Assembly (NCBI GenBank): GCA_019244185.1
Contig: JAFATB010000025.1
Location: forward strand, 62,001-126,000
Direction of reading: 5' to 3'
From: Acidobacteriota bacterium
GTDB taxonomy: Bacteria; Acidobacteriota; Thermoanaerobaculia; Gp7-AA8
DNA: 64,000 bases
A program made the translations under genes and the position numbers. Positions 34,867-43,073 of the stretch are shown piece by piece. A model generated the notes under the pieces. It saw only the letters and a program-made list of their open reading frames with translations, was not told the origin of the DNA and did no database searches. Positions within the stretch are counted from its first letter, which is position 1, and each line of letters opens with the position of its first letter.

Positions 34867-35400
34867 GTGAGACCGCGCACGTTCCTGCTGTTCCTCCTCC
34901 TCCCCACGCTGGCCTTCGCGCGCACGCGCACCGTCGTGCCTCCCCGACCGACGGCGCCGTTCCGCGCCGACTTCCTCGCCAACCTCGACGACGTGCAGTC
35001 GAAGATCGTCGAGCTCGCCGCGGCGATGCCGGAGGAGAAGTACAACTGGCGCCCCGGCCCCGGCGTGCGCTCCGTCAGCGAGGTGTTCATGCACATCGCA
35101 GGCGCGAATTACCTGCTCTCCACGTTCCTCGGCGTCGAGCCGCCCGCCGGACTCGACACCGATCTCGAGAAGCACGTCACGCGCAAAGCGGACGTGCTCG
35201 CACAACTCAAGAAATCGTTCGAGCACCTGCGCAATGCGACGGGCACCGTGACCGATCTCGAGACGCGCGTGAAGATGTTCGGCGAAACGACCACGCAGCG
35301 CGGCGTGATGATGACGATGCTCAGCCATCTCCACGAGCACCTCGGGCAGTCGATCGCCTACGCGCGCATGAACGGCGTCACGCCCCCCTGGAGTCGGTAG
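34867..35400 (+). CDS. Exported DinB-family protein
   Basis: This 177-residue protein has a signal peptide (RPRTFLLFLLLPTLAFARTR), then a DinB four-helix bundle with KYNWRPGPGVRSVSEVFMHIAGANY and the C-terminal MTMLSHLHEHLGQSIAYARMNG carrying the His pair. Its predicted periplasmic location differs from the cytoplasmic DinB gene at 14008. The GTG start is placed at 34867; the 3' end overlaps the convergent PNPOx gene by 23 bp. Confidence 0.8.
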   Translation: MRPRTFLLFLLLPTLAFARTRTVVPPRPTAPFRADFLANLDDVQSKIVELAAAMPEEKYNWRPGPGVRSVSEVFMHIAGANYLLSTFLGVEPPAGLDTDLEKHVTRKADVLAQLKKSFEHLRNATGTVTDLETRVKMFGETTTQRGVMMTMLSHLHEHLGQSIAYARMNGVTPPWSR

Positions 35401-36010
35401 CCGCGCCGGTCGTCTCGTCTTTGATCGGCGTGCCCTTCGTCAGCGTCAGCGGCACCACGCCCGCCCACACCGGCAGCGCGTAGTCCTCGGCATCGTCGAT
35501 CGGTCCGCCGGTGCGGATCTTCGCCGATGCTTCCGCGATCGGCAGCGCGAGCACGAGCGTCTGCCGCAGCTCGCTCTCGTTCGGCCCGCGCACGAGCGCC
35601 GAGCGCCCCGGCACGACATGCTCGACGAGCCGGTCGAGCGCGCGCAGCTTCTCCTCGCGCTCGTCGACGAGACGCGCGCGTCCGAAGACGACGACCGAGC
35701 GGTAGTTCATCGAGTGATGAAACGCCGAGCGCGCGAGCACGAGGCCGTCGAGCAGCGTGACGGTGACGCACGCTTCGACGCCGTCGCGCAGCGTCCGCAA
35801 CATGCGGCTGGCGGCCGAGCCGTGGAAATAGAGCTCGTCGCCGTCGCGCCAGTGAATCGTGGGAATCACGACGGGCGCGCCGTCGACGACGAAGCCGACG
35901 TGGCAGATGAGCGCCTCGTCGAGGATCGCGTCGATGGTGGCGCGGTCGTACGCGCCGCGCTTCGGCAGGCGCTTCACGCGCGTGCGTTCGTTGACGAGCA
36001 GGTCGCTCAT
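35378..36010 (-). CDS. Pyridoxamine 5'-phosphate oxidase-family FMN-binding protein
   Basis: This 210-residue split-barrel protein contains RGAYDRATIDAILDEALICHVGFV, PVVIPTIHWRDGDELYFHGSAASRML and HSMNYRSVVVFGRARLV, the pattern of NimA/PNPOx-like flavin-binding proteins rather than PdxH itself. It probably binds FMN or heme. It overlaps the GNAT gene by 4 bp (ATGA) and shares a divergent intergenic operator with a MocR regulator. Confidence 0.85.
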   Translation of the reverse strand: MSDLLVNERTRVKRLPKRGAYDRATIDAILDEALICHVGFVVDGAPVVIPTIHWRDGDELYFHGSAASRMLRTLRDGVEACVTVTLLDGLVLARSAFHHSMNYRSVVVFGRARLVDEREEKLRALDRLVEHVVPGRSALVRGPNESELRQTLVLALPIAEASAKIRTGGPIDDAEDYALPVWAGVVPLTLTKGTPIKDETTGAATDSRGA

Positions 36011-36417
36011 TCGGTGATCCTTTCGTTCGGCGCGAGCGCCCAGGCGTTCGTCTTCTGCGTGAAGCCGACGTGCCCGTAGTAGTCCGCGGCGGCCGGCGCG
36101 GCCAGGAGCAGCACCGTGGCCTGCGGCGCCGCGGCCTGCGTGCGGCGCATCAGCTCCTTGCCGATGCCCTGCTTCTGATGCGAGACGCGCACGGCGAGGT
36201 CAGAGAGATACGTGTACCAGACCCAATCCGTGACCGAGCGCGAGATGCCGACGAGGAGGTCGCCATCCCACGCGGTGATGATGAGGTCCGCCTCGCGCAG
36301 CATGGTGGCGAAGCGCTCGTGGTCGTCGATGGGCCGCCGCTCGCCGAGGGTCGAGGCGACGTAGAGCTCGTGGGCGAGATCGTGGTCGAGGTCGGGCGTG
36401 ACTTTGTATTCGATCAT
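36007..36417 (-). CDS. GNAT-family N-acetyltransferase
   Basis: This 136-residue protein has the acetyl-CoA pyrophosphate-binding motif VSHQKQGIGKELMRRTQ and the later YYGHVGFTQKTNAW strand. Substrate unknown. The ATG at 36417 is 2 nt from a palindromic operator and the gene is divergent from the MocR-type regulator, so it is a likely regulatory target. Confidence 0.87.
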   Translation of the reverse strand: MIEYKVTPDLDHDLAHELYVASTLGERRPIDDHERFATMLREADLIITAWDGDLLVGISRSVTDWVWYTYLSDLAVRVSHQKQGIGKELMRRTQAAAPQATVLLLAAPAAADYYGHVGFTQKTNAWALAPNERITE

Positions 36418-36418
36418 T

Positions 36419-36432
36419 TTGTTCTAGTACAA
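36419..36432. promoter_or_regulatory. Palindromic operator between GNAT and MocR genes
   Basis: TTGTTCTAGTACAA is a palindrome of the form TTGTnCTAGnACAA, centred on CTAG (36424-36427). TACAAT at 36428-36433 forms a good -10 element for the regulator and overlaps one half-site. The whole intergenic gap is 25 bp, so both divergent genes must be controlled from here. Confidence 0.7.
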
Positions 36433-36442
36433 TCAGCGTCCT

Positions 36443-37753
36443 ATGCTGATACAAACCTACATCAGCGGCACGAGCACCGTCAACATCGCCGCGTCCGTCG
36501 AATCGGCGGTGGCGGCCGGACGCGCTCCGTCCGGCGCACAGCTCCCGCCGGTGCGCACCCTCGCCGCGCACCTCGGCGTCGCCCCGGCGACGGTCGCCGC
36601 GGCGTATCGCCTGCTGCAGGATCGCGGCGTCGTCGTCGCGGACGGACGCCGCGGCACGCGCGTCCGTCCTGCGCCGCCGATCTCGCTGCCGGCCGAAGCC
36701 CCGCTGCCGCCGGGCGTGCGCGACCTCGCGGAAGGGAATCCCGATCTCACGCTCCTCCCCGACCTCGCCGCGGCCATGCGCCGCGTGAAGGTGGAGCAGC
36801 GGCTGTACAGCGACGCCGATCTCAATGACCCCGATCTCCTCGCGCTGGCGCGCGAGCAGTTCCGCGCCGACCGCGTGCCGAACGAGCACGTGAGCGTGGT
36901 CTCCGGCGCGCTCGACGGCATCGAACGCGTCGCGCGCGAGCACCTCCGCCCCGGCGACCGCGTCGCCGTCGAGGATCCGTGCTTCACGGGCGTCCTCGAT
37001 CTGCTGCACGCGCAGTCGCTCGTCGCGGTCCCGGTTCCCGTCGACGACGAAGGGATGATCCCCGGCGAGCTGCGCCGCGCGCTCCGCTCCGCAAGCGCCG
37101 TGATCGTGACGCCGCGCGCGCAGAATCCCACCGGCGCCGCGCACTCCCCTCGCCGCGCGCGCGAGCTCCGCACGGTCCTCGCCGCGCGTCGCGACGTGCT
37201 CGTCATCGAAGACGACCACGCCGGCCCCGTCGCCGGCGCCAACTACATCACGCTCATCGACCGCCAACGCGAACGGTGGGCGGTCGTGCGCTCCGTCTCG
37301 AAGTCGCTCGGCCCCGACCTCCGCGTCGCGCTCCTCGCCTCCGACGCCCAAACACACGCGCGCGTCGAAGGCCGCCAGACCCTCGGCATCCGCTGGGTCA
37401 GCCACCTCCTGCAACGTCTCGTCGTCGCCGCCTCCCGCGACCGTACCCCGTCCCGCGCGAGCCGCGTCTACGCCGAGCGCCGCCACGCACTCCTCCGCGC
37501 ACTCGCTGCACACGGCATCGCCGCCCACGGCCGCTCCGGCCTCAATGTCTGGATCCCCGTCCCGGAAGAGCATACGGTCGTCCAAGCTCTCCTGCACGCC
37601 GGCTGGGGCGTCAAAGCCGGCGAACGCTATCGCCTGACCTCGCCCCCCGCCATCCGCGTCACGACCGCCACGCTCACCCCGCGCGACGCCCAACGCTTCG
37701 CCGACGACCTCGCGCGCGTTCTCGCGCCGAAACGTCGCACGACGGGGGTCTGA
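36443..37753 (+). CDS. MocR-type regulator (winged helix plus aminotransferase fold)
   Basis: The 436-residue protein has an N-terminal GntR-like winged helix (about residues 1-75: PVRTLAAHLGVAPATVAAAYRLLQDRGVVVADGRRGTRV) and a fold-type I PLP aminotransferase domain (about 100-430) with RAQNPTGAAHS, IEDDHAGPV and the PLP-lysine segment SVSKSLGPDLRVA. MocR proteins use PLP as a sensor and often autoregulate. Similar proteins (PtsJ/PdxR) control vitamin B6 genes, and a PNPOx-family gene lies divergently, but the target is inferred. ATG 36443 lies 9 nt after a -10-like TACAAT, so the mRNA could be nearly leaderless. Confidence 0.87.
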   Translation: MLIQTYISGTSTVNIAASVESAVAAGRAPSGAQLPPVRTLAAHLGVAPATVAAAYRLLQDRGVVVADGRRGTRVRPAPPISLPAEAPLPPGVRDLAEGNPDLTLLPDLAAAMRRVKVEQRLYSDADLNDPDLLALAREQFRADRVPNEHVSVVSGALDGIERVAREHLRPGDRVAVEDPCFTGVLDLLHAQSLVAVPVPVDDEGMIPGELRRALRSASAVIVTPRAQNPTGAAHSPRRARELRTVLAARRDVLVIEDDHAGPVAGANYITLIDRQRERWAVVRSVSKSLGPDLRVALLASDAQTHARVEGRQTLGIRWVSHLLQRLVVAASRDRTPSRASRVYAERRHALLRALAAHGIAAHGRSGLNVWIPVPEEHTVVQALLHAGWGVKAGERYRLTSPPAIRVTTATLTPRDAQRFADDLARVLAPKRRTTGV

Positions 37754-37756
37754 CGA

Positions 37757-37887
37757 GGAGCGCCTCCGGCGGGCCGGCGCGGCCGGCAGCGCTGAGGGCC
37801 TAGCCAGACGCACGTGCGGCTGCCCTGAATGGGGTTGATCGCGAACCTAAGCGCTGCCGGCCGTGCCGGCCCGCCGGAGGCGCTCCC
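37757..37887. repeat. REP/BIME-like element, copy R2 (two inverted arms)
   Basis: The left arm GGAGCGCCTCCGGCGGGCCG (from 37757) and the right arm, its complement (37850-37887), differ at only a few positions over about 37 bp. The right arm lies inside the aconitase-like reading frame and encodes its last residues and stop. The element starts 3 nt after the MocR stop codon. Confidence 0.88.
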
Positions 37888-39883
37888 GGTCGGTTCCCTG
37901 TCGCGTGAACATGCCCGGCGTGTACGACGTGATCGTGCCGGTGAATGCGGAGGCGGCGACGGTGAGGGGCGAGGCGAGCCAGAGTTTGCCGGGGCCGCTG
38001 CGGCCTTTGTAGTTGCGGTTGATCGCGCTCACGGTCACCTGGTCGCCGGTCTCCGAGACGCCGGGGCCGCAGCCGATGCAGGCGCCGCAGCCGGGGTTGA
38101 GCACCTTCGCGCCGGCGCGTTCGAACGTGTCGACGAGGCCGTTGTCGCGCGCGAACGCTTCGACGGCGGCGGAGCCGAACTGGATGAAGAACTGCACGCC
38201 GTCGGCGACGCGCAGCCCCGCGTCGACCGCTTCCTTCGCGACCTGATGGTAGAAGAGGAAGTCGTCGATCTTGCCGGCGGTGCACGAGCCGGCGTAGGCG
38301 ATGTCGATGCGCACCTCGCCGATGTCGTCGATGCGCGCGCCGTTCGTCGGATCGCTCGGAATGCCCTCGTCGGGATCGCCGGGATGCGCGACCATCGGCT
38401 CGATCGTCGAGAGATCAATCACGTGCACGCCGCCCGCGTACTGCGCGTCGGGATCGGGCTGCACGGCGCGGGCGCGGAGCGCGTTGAGATCGACGCCGGG
38501 ACGCATCGCCGCGATCCACGCGAACGTCTGCTCGTCGGCTTCGACGATGGCCGTGCGCGCGGAGCATTCGGTGGCCATGTTCGCGAGCGTGGCGCGCTCG
38601 TCGAGGGAGAGACTGCGCAGGCCAGGACCGGTGAACTCCATGATGCGGTCGAGCGTCAGCTGCGGCTTCGCGTACTCGAGGAGGATGTGCAGCATCACGT
38701 CCTTCGCGGTGACGTTCGGCTGCAGCGCGCCGGTGAGCTCGAAGCGGATCGACTCGGAGACCTCGACGGTCGTGAAGCCGCCGTGCGCGAGGTTCGCGTA
38801 CTCCGTCGCGCCGACGCCCCACGCCAGCGCGTTGTTCACGCCGCCCATGCAGGTATGGCTGTCGGTGGCCTGGATGAAATCGCCCGGATCGATGAACGCC
38901 TCGCGCGCGACCTCGTGGCAAATGCCGGGCGAGATGTTGTTCGTCGCGGAGAAATCGCGGCAGCCGGTGTGGCGCTGGTAGTCGCGCTGCATGTCGCGCA
39001 GCGTCTGGATCTTGTCCATGAACGGCCGCATGCGCGGCACGTCGTCGGTGTAGATGAGGTGATCCTCGAAGACCGCGAACTTCTGCGGATTCACGATCGC
39101 GTAGTCGTCGCCGTATTCATCGCCGAGGAAGTAGTGGACCTGCGCGGTGGTGAACTCGTGCGTGTAGCCGCCGTCGACATCGACCACCACCGCATCGCCC
39201 GGCTTCACGTAGCGCTCATGCTCTTCGACGCCACGCATGTGCCGCGCGAGGATCTTCTCGCCCATGGTCATCGGACGCGCCTCGTTGTGCGGCACCGGCA
39301 ACGCGACTTCGCCTCGCGCCACCGCCTTCGAGAACGGGAACAGACCGCCCCATTCGATGATGAGCTTGGTGATCGGATCGTAGCCTTCGCAGAATTCCGC
39401 GAGCGCCACGCCCTCCCCCGCCTGCAGCCGCACGAGCATGTCGTGGTCGGCCATCAGCAGTCCCTGGTTGATGTTGTTCCCCGCGTGGATCGGCGCGAAC
39501 GACGCCGCCACGGCGATGCGAATGCCGCTGAACACTTCGCACTGCGTCGCGGTCTCGCGCGAACTGCCCACCCCTTTCCGATATCCCGAGACGATCACTT
39601 CAAAGTTGCCGTTGCGCAACGCGTCCGCCGGAACCAGCCGCTCGCCCTTGACGATGAGCCCCGCGTACGCGTTCCGCGCGATGTCTTCCGGTTTGTAGTC
39701 GAAGCAAACCCACGCCGGAGTCATGGCGTCCGTGTTGATGTCGTCGAGCAGGTCCTCGACGCGCAGGTCTTTCATCTGCAAGTCGAGCTCGCCGGCCAAT
39801 TGCCTGCGGATGAGCTCCGGGTCTTTCGTGAGGAACAACACGCGTTTGCCAGGCGTGAGCGTGACCATCTGAGGAGGTTTCAT
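37847..39883 (-). CDS. Aconitase-superfamily hydro-lyase, swivel domain N-terminal
   Basis: The 678-residue protein starts with a LeuD-like swivel domain (about 35-190: DINTDAMTPAWVCFDY, GYRKGVGSSRETA) followed by the [4Fe-4S] core (about 220-665) with TDSHTCMGG, AGSCTAGKIDD and NPGCGACIGCG, which supply the three cluster cysteines. It probably catalyses a (de)hydration of an aconitate- or isopropylmalate-like substrate. The swivel-then-core order is that of AcnB, but the AcnB HEAT domain is absent. The last residues (RERLRRAGTAGSA) are encoded by a REP-like element. AAGGAG precedes ATG 39883. Confidence 0.85.
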   Translation of the reverse strand: MKPPQMVTLTPGKRVLFLTKDPELIRRQLAGELDLQMKDLRVEDLLDDINTDAMTPAWVCFDYKPEDIARNAYAGLIVKGERLVPADALRNGNFEVIVSGYRKGVGSSRETATQCEVFSGIRIAVAASFAPIHAGNNINQGLLMADHDMLVRLQAGEGVALAEFCEGYDPITKLIIEWGGLFPFSKAVARGEVALPVPHNEARPMTMGEKILARHMRGVEEHERYVKPGDAVVVDVDGGYTHEFTTAQVHYFLGDEYGDDYAIVNPQKFAVFEDHLIYTDDVPRMRPFMDKIQTLRDMQRDYQRHTGCRDFSATNNISPGICHEVAREAFIDPGDFIQATDSHTCMGGVNNALAWGVGATEYANLAHGGFTTVEVSESIRFELTGALQPNVTAKDVMLHILLEYAKPQLTLDRIMEFTGPGLRSLSLDERATLANMATECSARTAIVEADEQTFAWIAAMRPGVDLNALRARAVQPDPDAQYAGGVHVIDLSTIEPMVAHPGDPDEGIPSDPTNGARIDDIGEVRIDIAYAGSCTAGKIDDFLFYHQVAKEAVDAGLRVADGVQFFIQFGSAAVEAFARDNGLVDTFERAGAKVLNPGCGACIGCGPGVSETGDQVTVSAINRNYKGRSGPGKLWLASPLTVAASAFTGTITSYTPGMFTRQGTDRERLRRAGTAGSA

Positions 39884-39937
39884 CGCGCTCCTTTTAACAG
39901 ATTCGGCGCTCCGGCGATTGCACGAGGGAACCGACGA

Positions 39938-40088
39938 GAGCGCCTCCGGCGGGCCGGCGCGGCCGGCGGCGCTAAGGGCCTAGCCGCGACGCACGTGCGG
40001 TCGCGGTGAACGTCGTTGACTGCAGCCGCACGTGCGTACTGGCTAAGCCCTTAGCGCTGCCGGCCGCGCCGGCCCGCCGGAGGCGCTC
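39938..40088. repeat. REP/BIME-like element, copy R3 (long inverted arms)
   Basis: Two arms of about 65 bp (from GAGCGCCTCCGGCGGGCCGG inward through GCACGTGCGG) are inverted and match at roughly nine positions in ten around a short unique centre (about 40003-40020). It is the most complete copy. It occupies most of the 256-bp gap between the divergent aconitase-like and blaI genes; the rest of the gap holds the aconitase leader and the BlaI operator. Confidence 0.9.
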
Positions 40089-40119
40089 CCGGTCGTCCCC
40101 CTTGCATCGTCAGAACGTC

Positions 40120-40139
40120 GATGCTAATGTATTAGCATC
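40120..40139 (+). promoter_or_regulatory. Operator palindrome abutting the blaI start codon
   Basis: GATGCTAAT-gt-ATTAGCATC is a perfect 9-bp inverted repeat with a 2-bp spacer, ending one base before the ATG at 40140. Its form fits a BlaI/MecI-type dimer site, and its location would block transcription or translation initiation of the operon (autorepression). Confidence 0.82.
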
Positions 40140-40544
40140 ATGTCAATGAGCAAGCAGCAGGACTTGGGGCAGCTGGGGCGGCGGGAGCGGCAGATCATGG
40201 ACGTCATTCTCCGGCGCGGGCGGGCGACGGCGGCGGAGGTGCGGGAGGATCTGGACGATCCGCCGACGTACTCGTCGGTGCGCGGCATGTTGCGGCTGCT
40301 CGAGGAGAAAGGCTTCGTGCGGCATGAATGGGACGGACCGCGGTACGTCTATCTGCCGACGGCCGATCCGGAGCATGTGCGCAACTCCGCCGTGCGCCAT
40401 CTGCTCAACACCTTTTTCAGCAACTCCATCGAATCGGCGGTGGCGGCGATGCTCGGCGTGGCCGAGAAGCCGCCCTCGGAAGAAGAGTTGAAGCGGCTCG
40501 GCAAGTTGATCGAGCAGGCCGGCCGCAGGAGAACCCGCAAATGA
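40140..40544 (+). CDS. blaI: BlaI/MecI-family transcriptional repressor
   Basis: This 134-residue winged-helix protein has GRRERQIMDVILRRGRATAAEVREDL, TYSSVRGMLRLLEEKGFVRHEWDGPRYVYLPT and a C-terminal dimerisation helix pair. BlaI repressors are cleaved or released when a partner M56 protease is triggered. The partner follows with an ATGA overlap. No beta-lactamase gene lies in the operon, so the regulated output is not obviously antibiotic resistance. Confidence 0.92.
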   Translation: MSMSKQQDLGQLGRRERQIMDVILRRGRATAAEVREDLDDPPTYSSVRGMLRLLEEKGFVRHEWDGPRYVYLPTADPEHVRNSAVRHLLNTFFSNSIESAVAAMLGVAEKPPSEEELKRLGKLIEQAGRRRTRK

Positions 40545-42925
40545 CGCTCTTTCTTGGCAAGCTCACGGTGCTCTTTCTGATCGGGATCGCGTGCGCGGCG
40601 CTGTTGCGCCGGCGTTCGGCGGCGGCACGCCACCTCGTGTGGGCGCTGACCCTCGGCGGCGCGGTCGTGCTGGCGATCGTCACGGCGACGGCGCCGGCGT
40701 TGCCAGTCGCGTTGCCGGACTGGCGTGCGGCGCGTGTCGAGGCGCCGATGGTCGTCACGACGCGGGCGGCGGTACCGGAGATCGTCGTACGTAACGAGAC
40801 AGCGCGCGAGGCCGCGCCGTTGCCGGCGGCGTCGCATTGGCCGTCGCCAGCGATGTGGCTCGTCGCGATCTGGCTCGCGGGTGCCGCGGCGATCGCGGTG
40901 TGGCTGCTCGCGGGACATCGCGCGGTTGGGCGCATCGCGCGTGAGGCCATCGTGGCGGACGATGAGGAATGGAACGCGCTCGTGAGTGACGCGCGCGCGC
41001 ACATCGGCGTCGCGCGGAACGTGCGCGTGCTCTTGAGCGCGGCGGTGGCGGCGCCGTTTACGTCCGGCTGGCGCGTGCCGCTCGTGTTCCTGCCGGCGGA
41101 TGCGGCGACGTGGCCGGCGGACCGGCGGCGCGCGGCGCTGTTGCACGAGCTCGCGCACATCGCGCGGAACGACTATCCGATTCTGCTCGCGGCGCGGCTC
41201 GCGTGCGCGCTGTACTGGTTCCATCCCGCGGCGTGGTTTGCGCTGCGCCGCTTGCGGCGCGAGTGTGAGCATGCGACGGACGACCGCGCGATCGCGCGCG
41301 GCATGTTCGCGAACGATTACGCGACGCATCTGCTCGACGTCGCGCGGGCCACGCGCACGCGCGGCTTCGCCAGCGTCGCCGCGGTCGGCATGGCCTGTCC
41401 GTCGCACCTCGAGACGCGGCTGCGCGCGCTGCTCGACGAAACGCGCCTGCGCGGCGGCGTCTCACGCGGACGCGTGACGGCGAGCATGGCCGCGGCCGTG
41501 CTGCTGCTCGTGCCGCTCGCCGCGGCGAAGCCCGAGCTGCGCGCGAGCGAGCGCGATGCATCGACGCCGACGAACATCGCGACGCCGACGCCGACCCACA
41601 CGAACACGCCGACGAACACCACCATCACCATCGCCAGCAATCGCGAATCGTCGCAATCGTCGCGCACCCGCACGAGCGCGCCGGCCGACTTCGAGCGTGT
41701 GCTCGACACCGCGCCGGGCGGCACGCTGATCCTCGAGCTCGAGACCGGCGGCAGCATCGACATCGTCGGCGACGACGACGCGCACGTCGACGTCCGCGCG
41801 CAGCTGCGCGGGCACGACGCGAACAATACCGTCGTCGATGCGGTGAAGGACGGCAACGACGTTCGCGTCACCGCCAAGTTCGCGGAGCAGCGCGGCCGCA
41901 TGTCCACCTCGCACGAGTTCGAGCTGCGCGTGCCGCGGCGCTACAACGTGCACATCTCGTCGAGCGGCGGCGAGATCCACATCGTCGACGTCGACGGCAC
42001 GTTCGAAGGCTCGACCGGCGGCGGCGACATCCGCCTCGAGCGGCTGCACGGACGCGCGCAACTGAGCACCGGCGGCGGCGACATCCACGTCGTCGACTCC
42101 GACCTCGCTGGCCGCACCTCCACCGGCGGCGGCGCCGTGCGCTTCCGCAACGTCACCGGCGGCCTGCGCGGCGCATCCGGCAGCGGCCAGGTGGACACCG
42201 GCAACGTCAGCGTCAACGGCAACTACACGACCGACGACAATGACAATGACACCGATCAGGACGACGACAGCGATGACGTCACCGTGACACCGGCCGTGCC
42301 GCCGGTGCCGCCCGTGCCGCCCGTCGCCGCGATCGCGGAGGTACGCGACACGCGGGAGCTCGTCAACCTCCGCTCGCCGCGCACCGAGTCGCGGGCGCGC
42401 CGCGCGAGAACGCCCGGCATGCTGCAGATCACAAAATCCGGCGGCGAGGTCGTCATCGACGAGGCGCCGCACGGCGCGGTCATCTCCACCGGCGGCGGAC
42501 GCATTCACGTCGGACGCGCCGCGGGCGACGTCGACGTCTCGACCGGCGGCGGGCGCATCGACGTCGGTCCCGTCGCGGGCTCGGTCGCGGCGTCGACCGG
42601 CGCCGGCAGCGTCGAGATCACGCTCGCCGATGCGAACGGCCAGACGCAGAGCGTCGACGTCGTGAGCGGTCACGGCCACATCGTGGTCGAGCTGCCCGCG
42701 GACTTCGACGGCCGCTTCGAGCTCGAGACCGCGTACACGGACGACGACGATCCCGCGCACATCGAAAGCGCGTGGCCGCTCGAGCGCGCGCCGGTGACCG
42801 CGTTCGACGCGCACGAGGGCACGCCGCGCCGCTACGTGCGCGCACGCGGCGTGGCGGGCAGCGGCCGCGGACTCGTGCGCATCCGCACGGTCAACGGCAA
42901 CGTCACGGTGCATCGCGCCCGGTAA
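40541..42925 (+). CDS. BlaR1-type M56 metalloprotease fused to DUF4097-like repeats
   Basis: The 794-residue protein has several N-terminal membrane helices, a cytoplasmic M56 peptidase domain with zinc motif LLHELAHIARND (about residue 203) and a final helix near 325, then a Thr-rich spacer. Instead of the usual BlaR1 penicillin-binding sensor there is a long extracytoplasmic region (about 385-790) of DUF4097/adhesin-like beta strands (GGSIDIVGDD, SSGGEIHIVDVDG, STGGGDIRLE, STGGGRIHVG, STGAGSVEITL) interrupted by an Asp-rich and a Pro/Val-rich segment. A sensor role with a different input than beta-lactams is likely. Start ATG 40541 overlaps blaI. Confidence 0.87.
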   Translation: MTLFLGKLTVLFLIGIACAALLRRRSAAARHLVWALTLGGAVVLAIVTATAPALPVALPDWRAARVEAPMVVTTRAAVPEIVVRNETAREAAPLPAASHWPSPAMWLVAIWLAGAAAIAVWLLAGHRAVGRIAREAIVADDEEWNALVSDARAHIGVARNVRVLLSAAVAAPFTSGWRVPLVFLPADAATWPADRRRAALLHELAHIARNDYPILLAARLACALYWFHPAAWFALRRLRRECEHATDDRAIARGMFANDYATHLLDVARATRTRGFASVAAVGMACPSHLETRLRALLDETRLRGGVSRGRVTASMAAAVLLLVPLAAAKPELRASERDASTPTNIATPTPTHTNTPTNTTITIASNRESSQSSRTRTSAPADFERVLDTAPGGTLILELETGGSIDIVGDDDAHVDVRAQLRGHDANNTVVDAVKDGNDVRVTAKFAEQRGRMSTSHEFELRVPRRYNVHISSSGGEIHIVDVDGTFEGSTGGGDIRLERLHGRAQLSTGGGDIHVVDSDLAGRTSTGGGAVRFRNVTGGLRGASGSGQVDTGNVSVNGNYTTDDNDNDTDQDDDSDDVTVTPAVPPVPPVPPVAAIAEVRDTRELVNLRSPRTESRARRARTPGMLQITKSGGEVVIDEAPHGAVISTGGGRIHVGRAAGDVDVSTGGGRIDVGPVAGSVAASTGAGSVEITLADANGQTQSVDVVSGHGHIVVELPADFDGRFELETAYTDDDDPAHIESAWPLERAPVTAFDAHEGTPRRYVRARGVAGSGRGLVRIRTVNGNVTVHRAR

Positions 42926-42984
42926 TTGATCGTTCGCGGGACGCGAAAATCCCACAAGCGGACACTTTCCCGATCTTCCGAACG

Positions 42985-43020
42985 GTGCCGCGCGCGCACA
43001 ACGACAAGCGCGCGCGGCAC
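42985..43020. repeat. Perfect 13-bp inverted repeat upstream of the efflux operon
   Basis: GTGCCGCGCGCGC (42985-42997) and its exact complement (43008-43020) flank a 10-nt spacer (ACAACGACAA). No T tract follows. It lies 59 nt after the M56 stop and about 54 nt before the adaptor start, so it could be a terminator-like hairpin or a binding site for the operon's own activator. Confidence 0.75.
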
Positions 43021-43041
43021 TTACGTCAAACTGGCGCGTCG

Positions 43042-43056
43042 CGGCAGAGCGCTTGC
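43042..43056 (+). promoter_or_regulatory. Candidate sigma-54 promoter (-24/-12)
   Basis: CGGCAGA-GCGC-TTGC matches the TGGCACG-N4-TTGC consensus at most positions and has the required 10-bp gap between the GG and GC dinucleotides. It precedes an operon that encodes its own sigma-54 activator. The predicted transcript start (about 43068) is only 6 nt before the ATG, and chance matches occur in GC-rich DNA, so confidence is low. Confidence 0.35.
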
Positions 43057-43073
43057 GGAAGAGCGCGGCCACG

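Noticed and set aside
40140..42925. Beta-lactam resistance operon.
   Set aside because: BlaI and an M56 protease are present, but no beta-lactamase or penicillin-binding sensor domain is encoded here.
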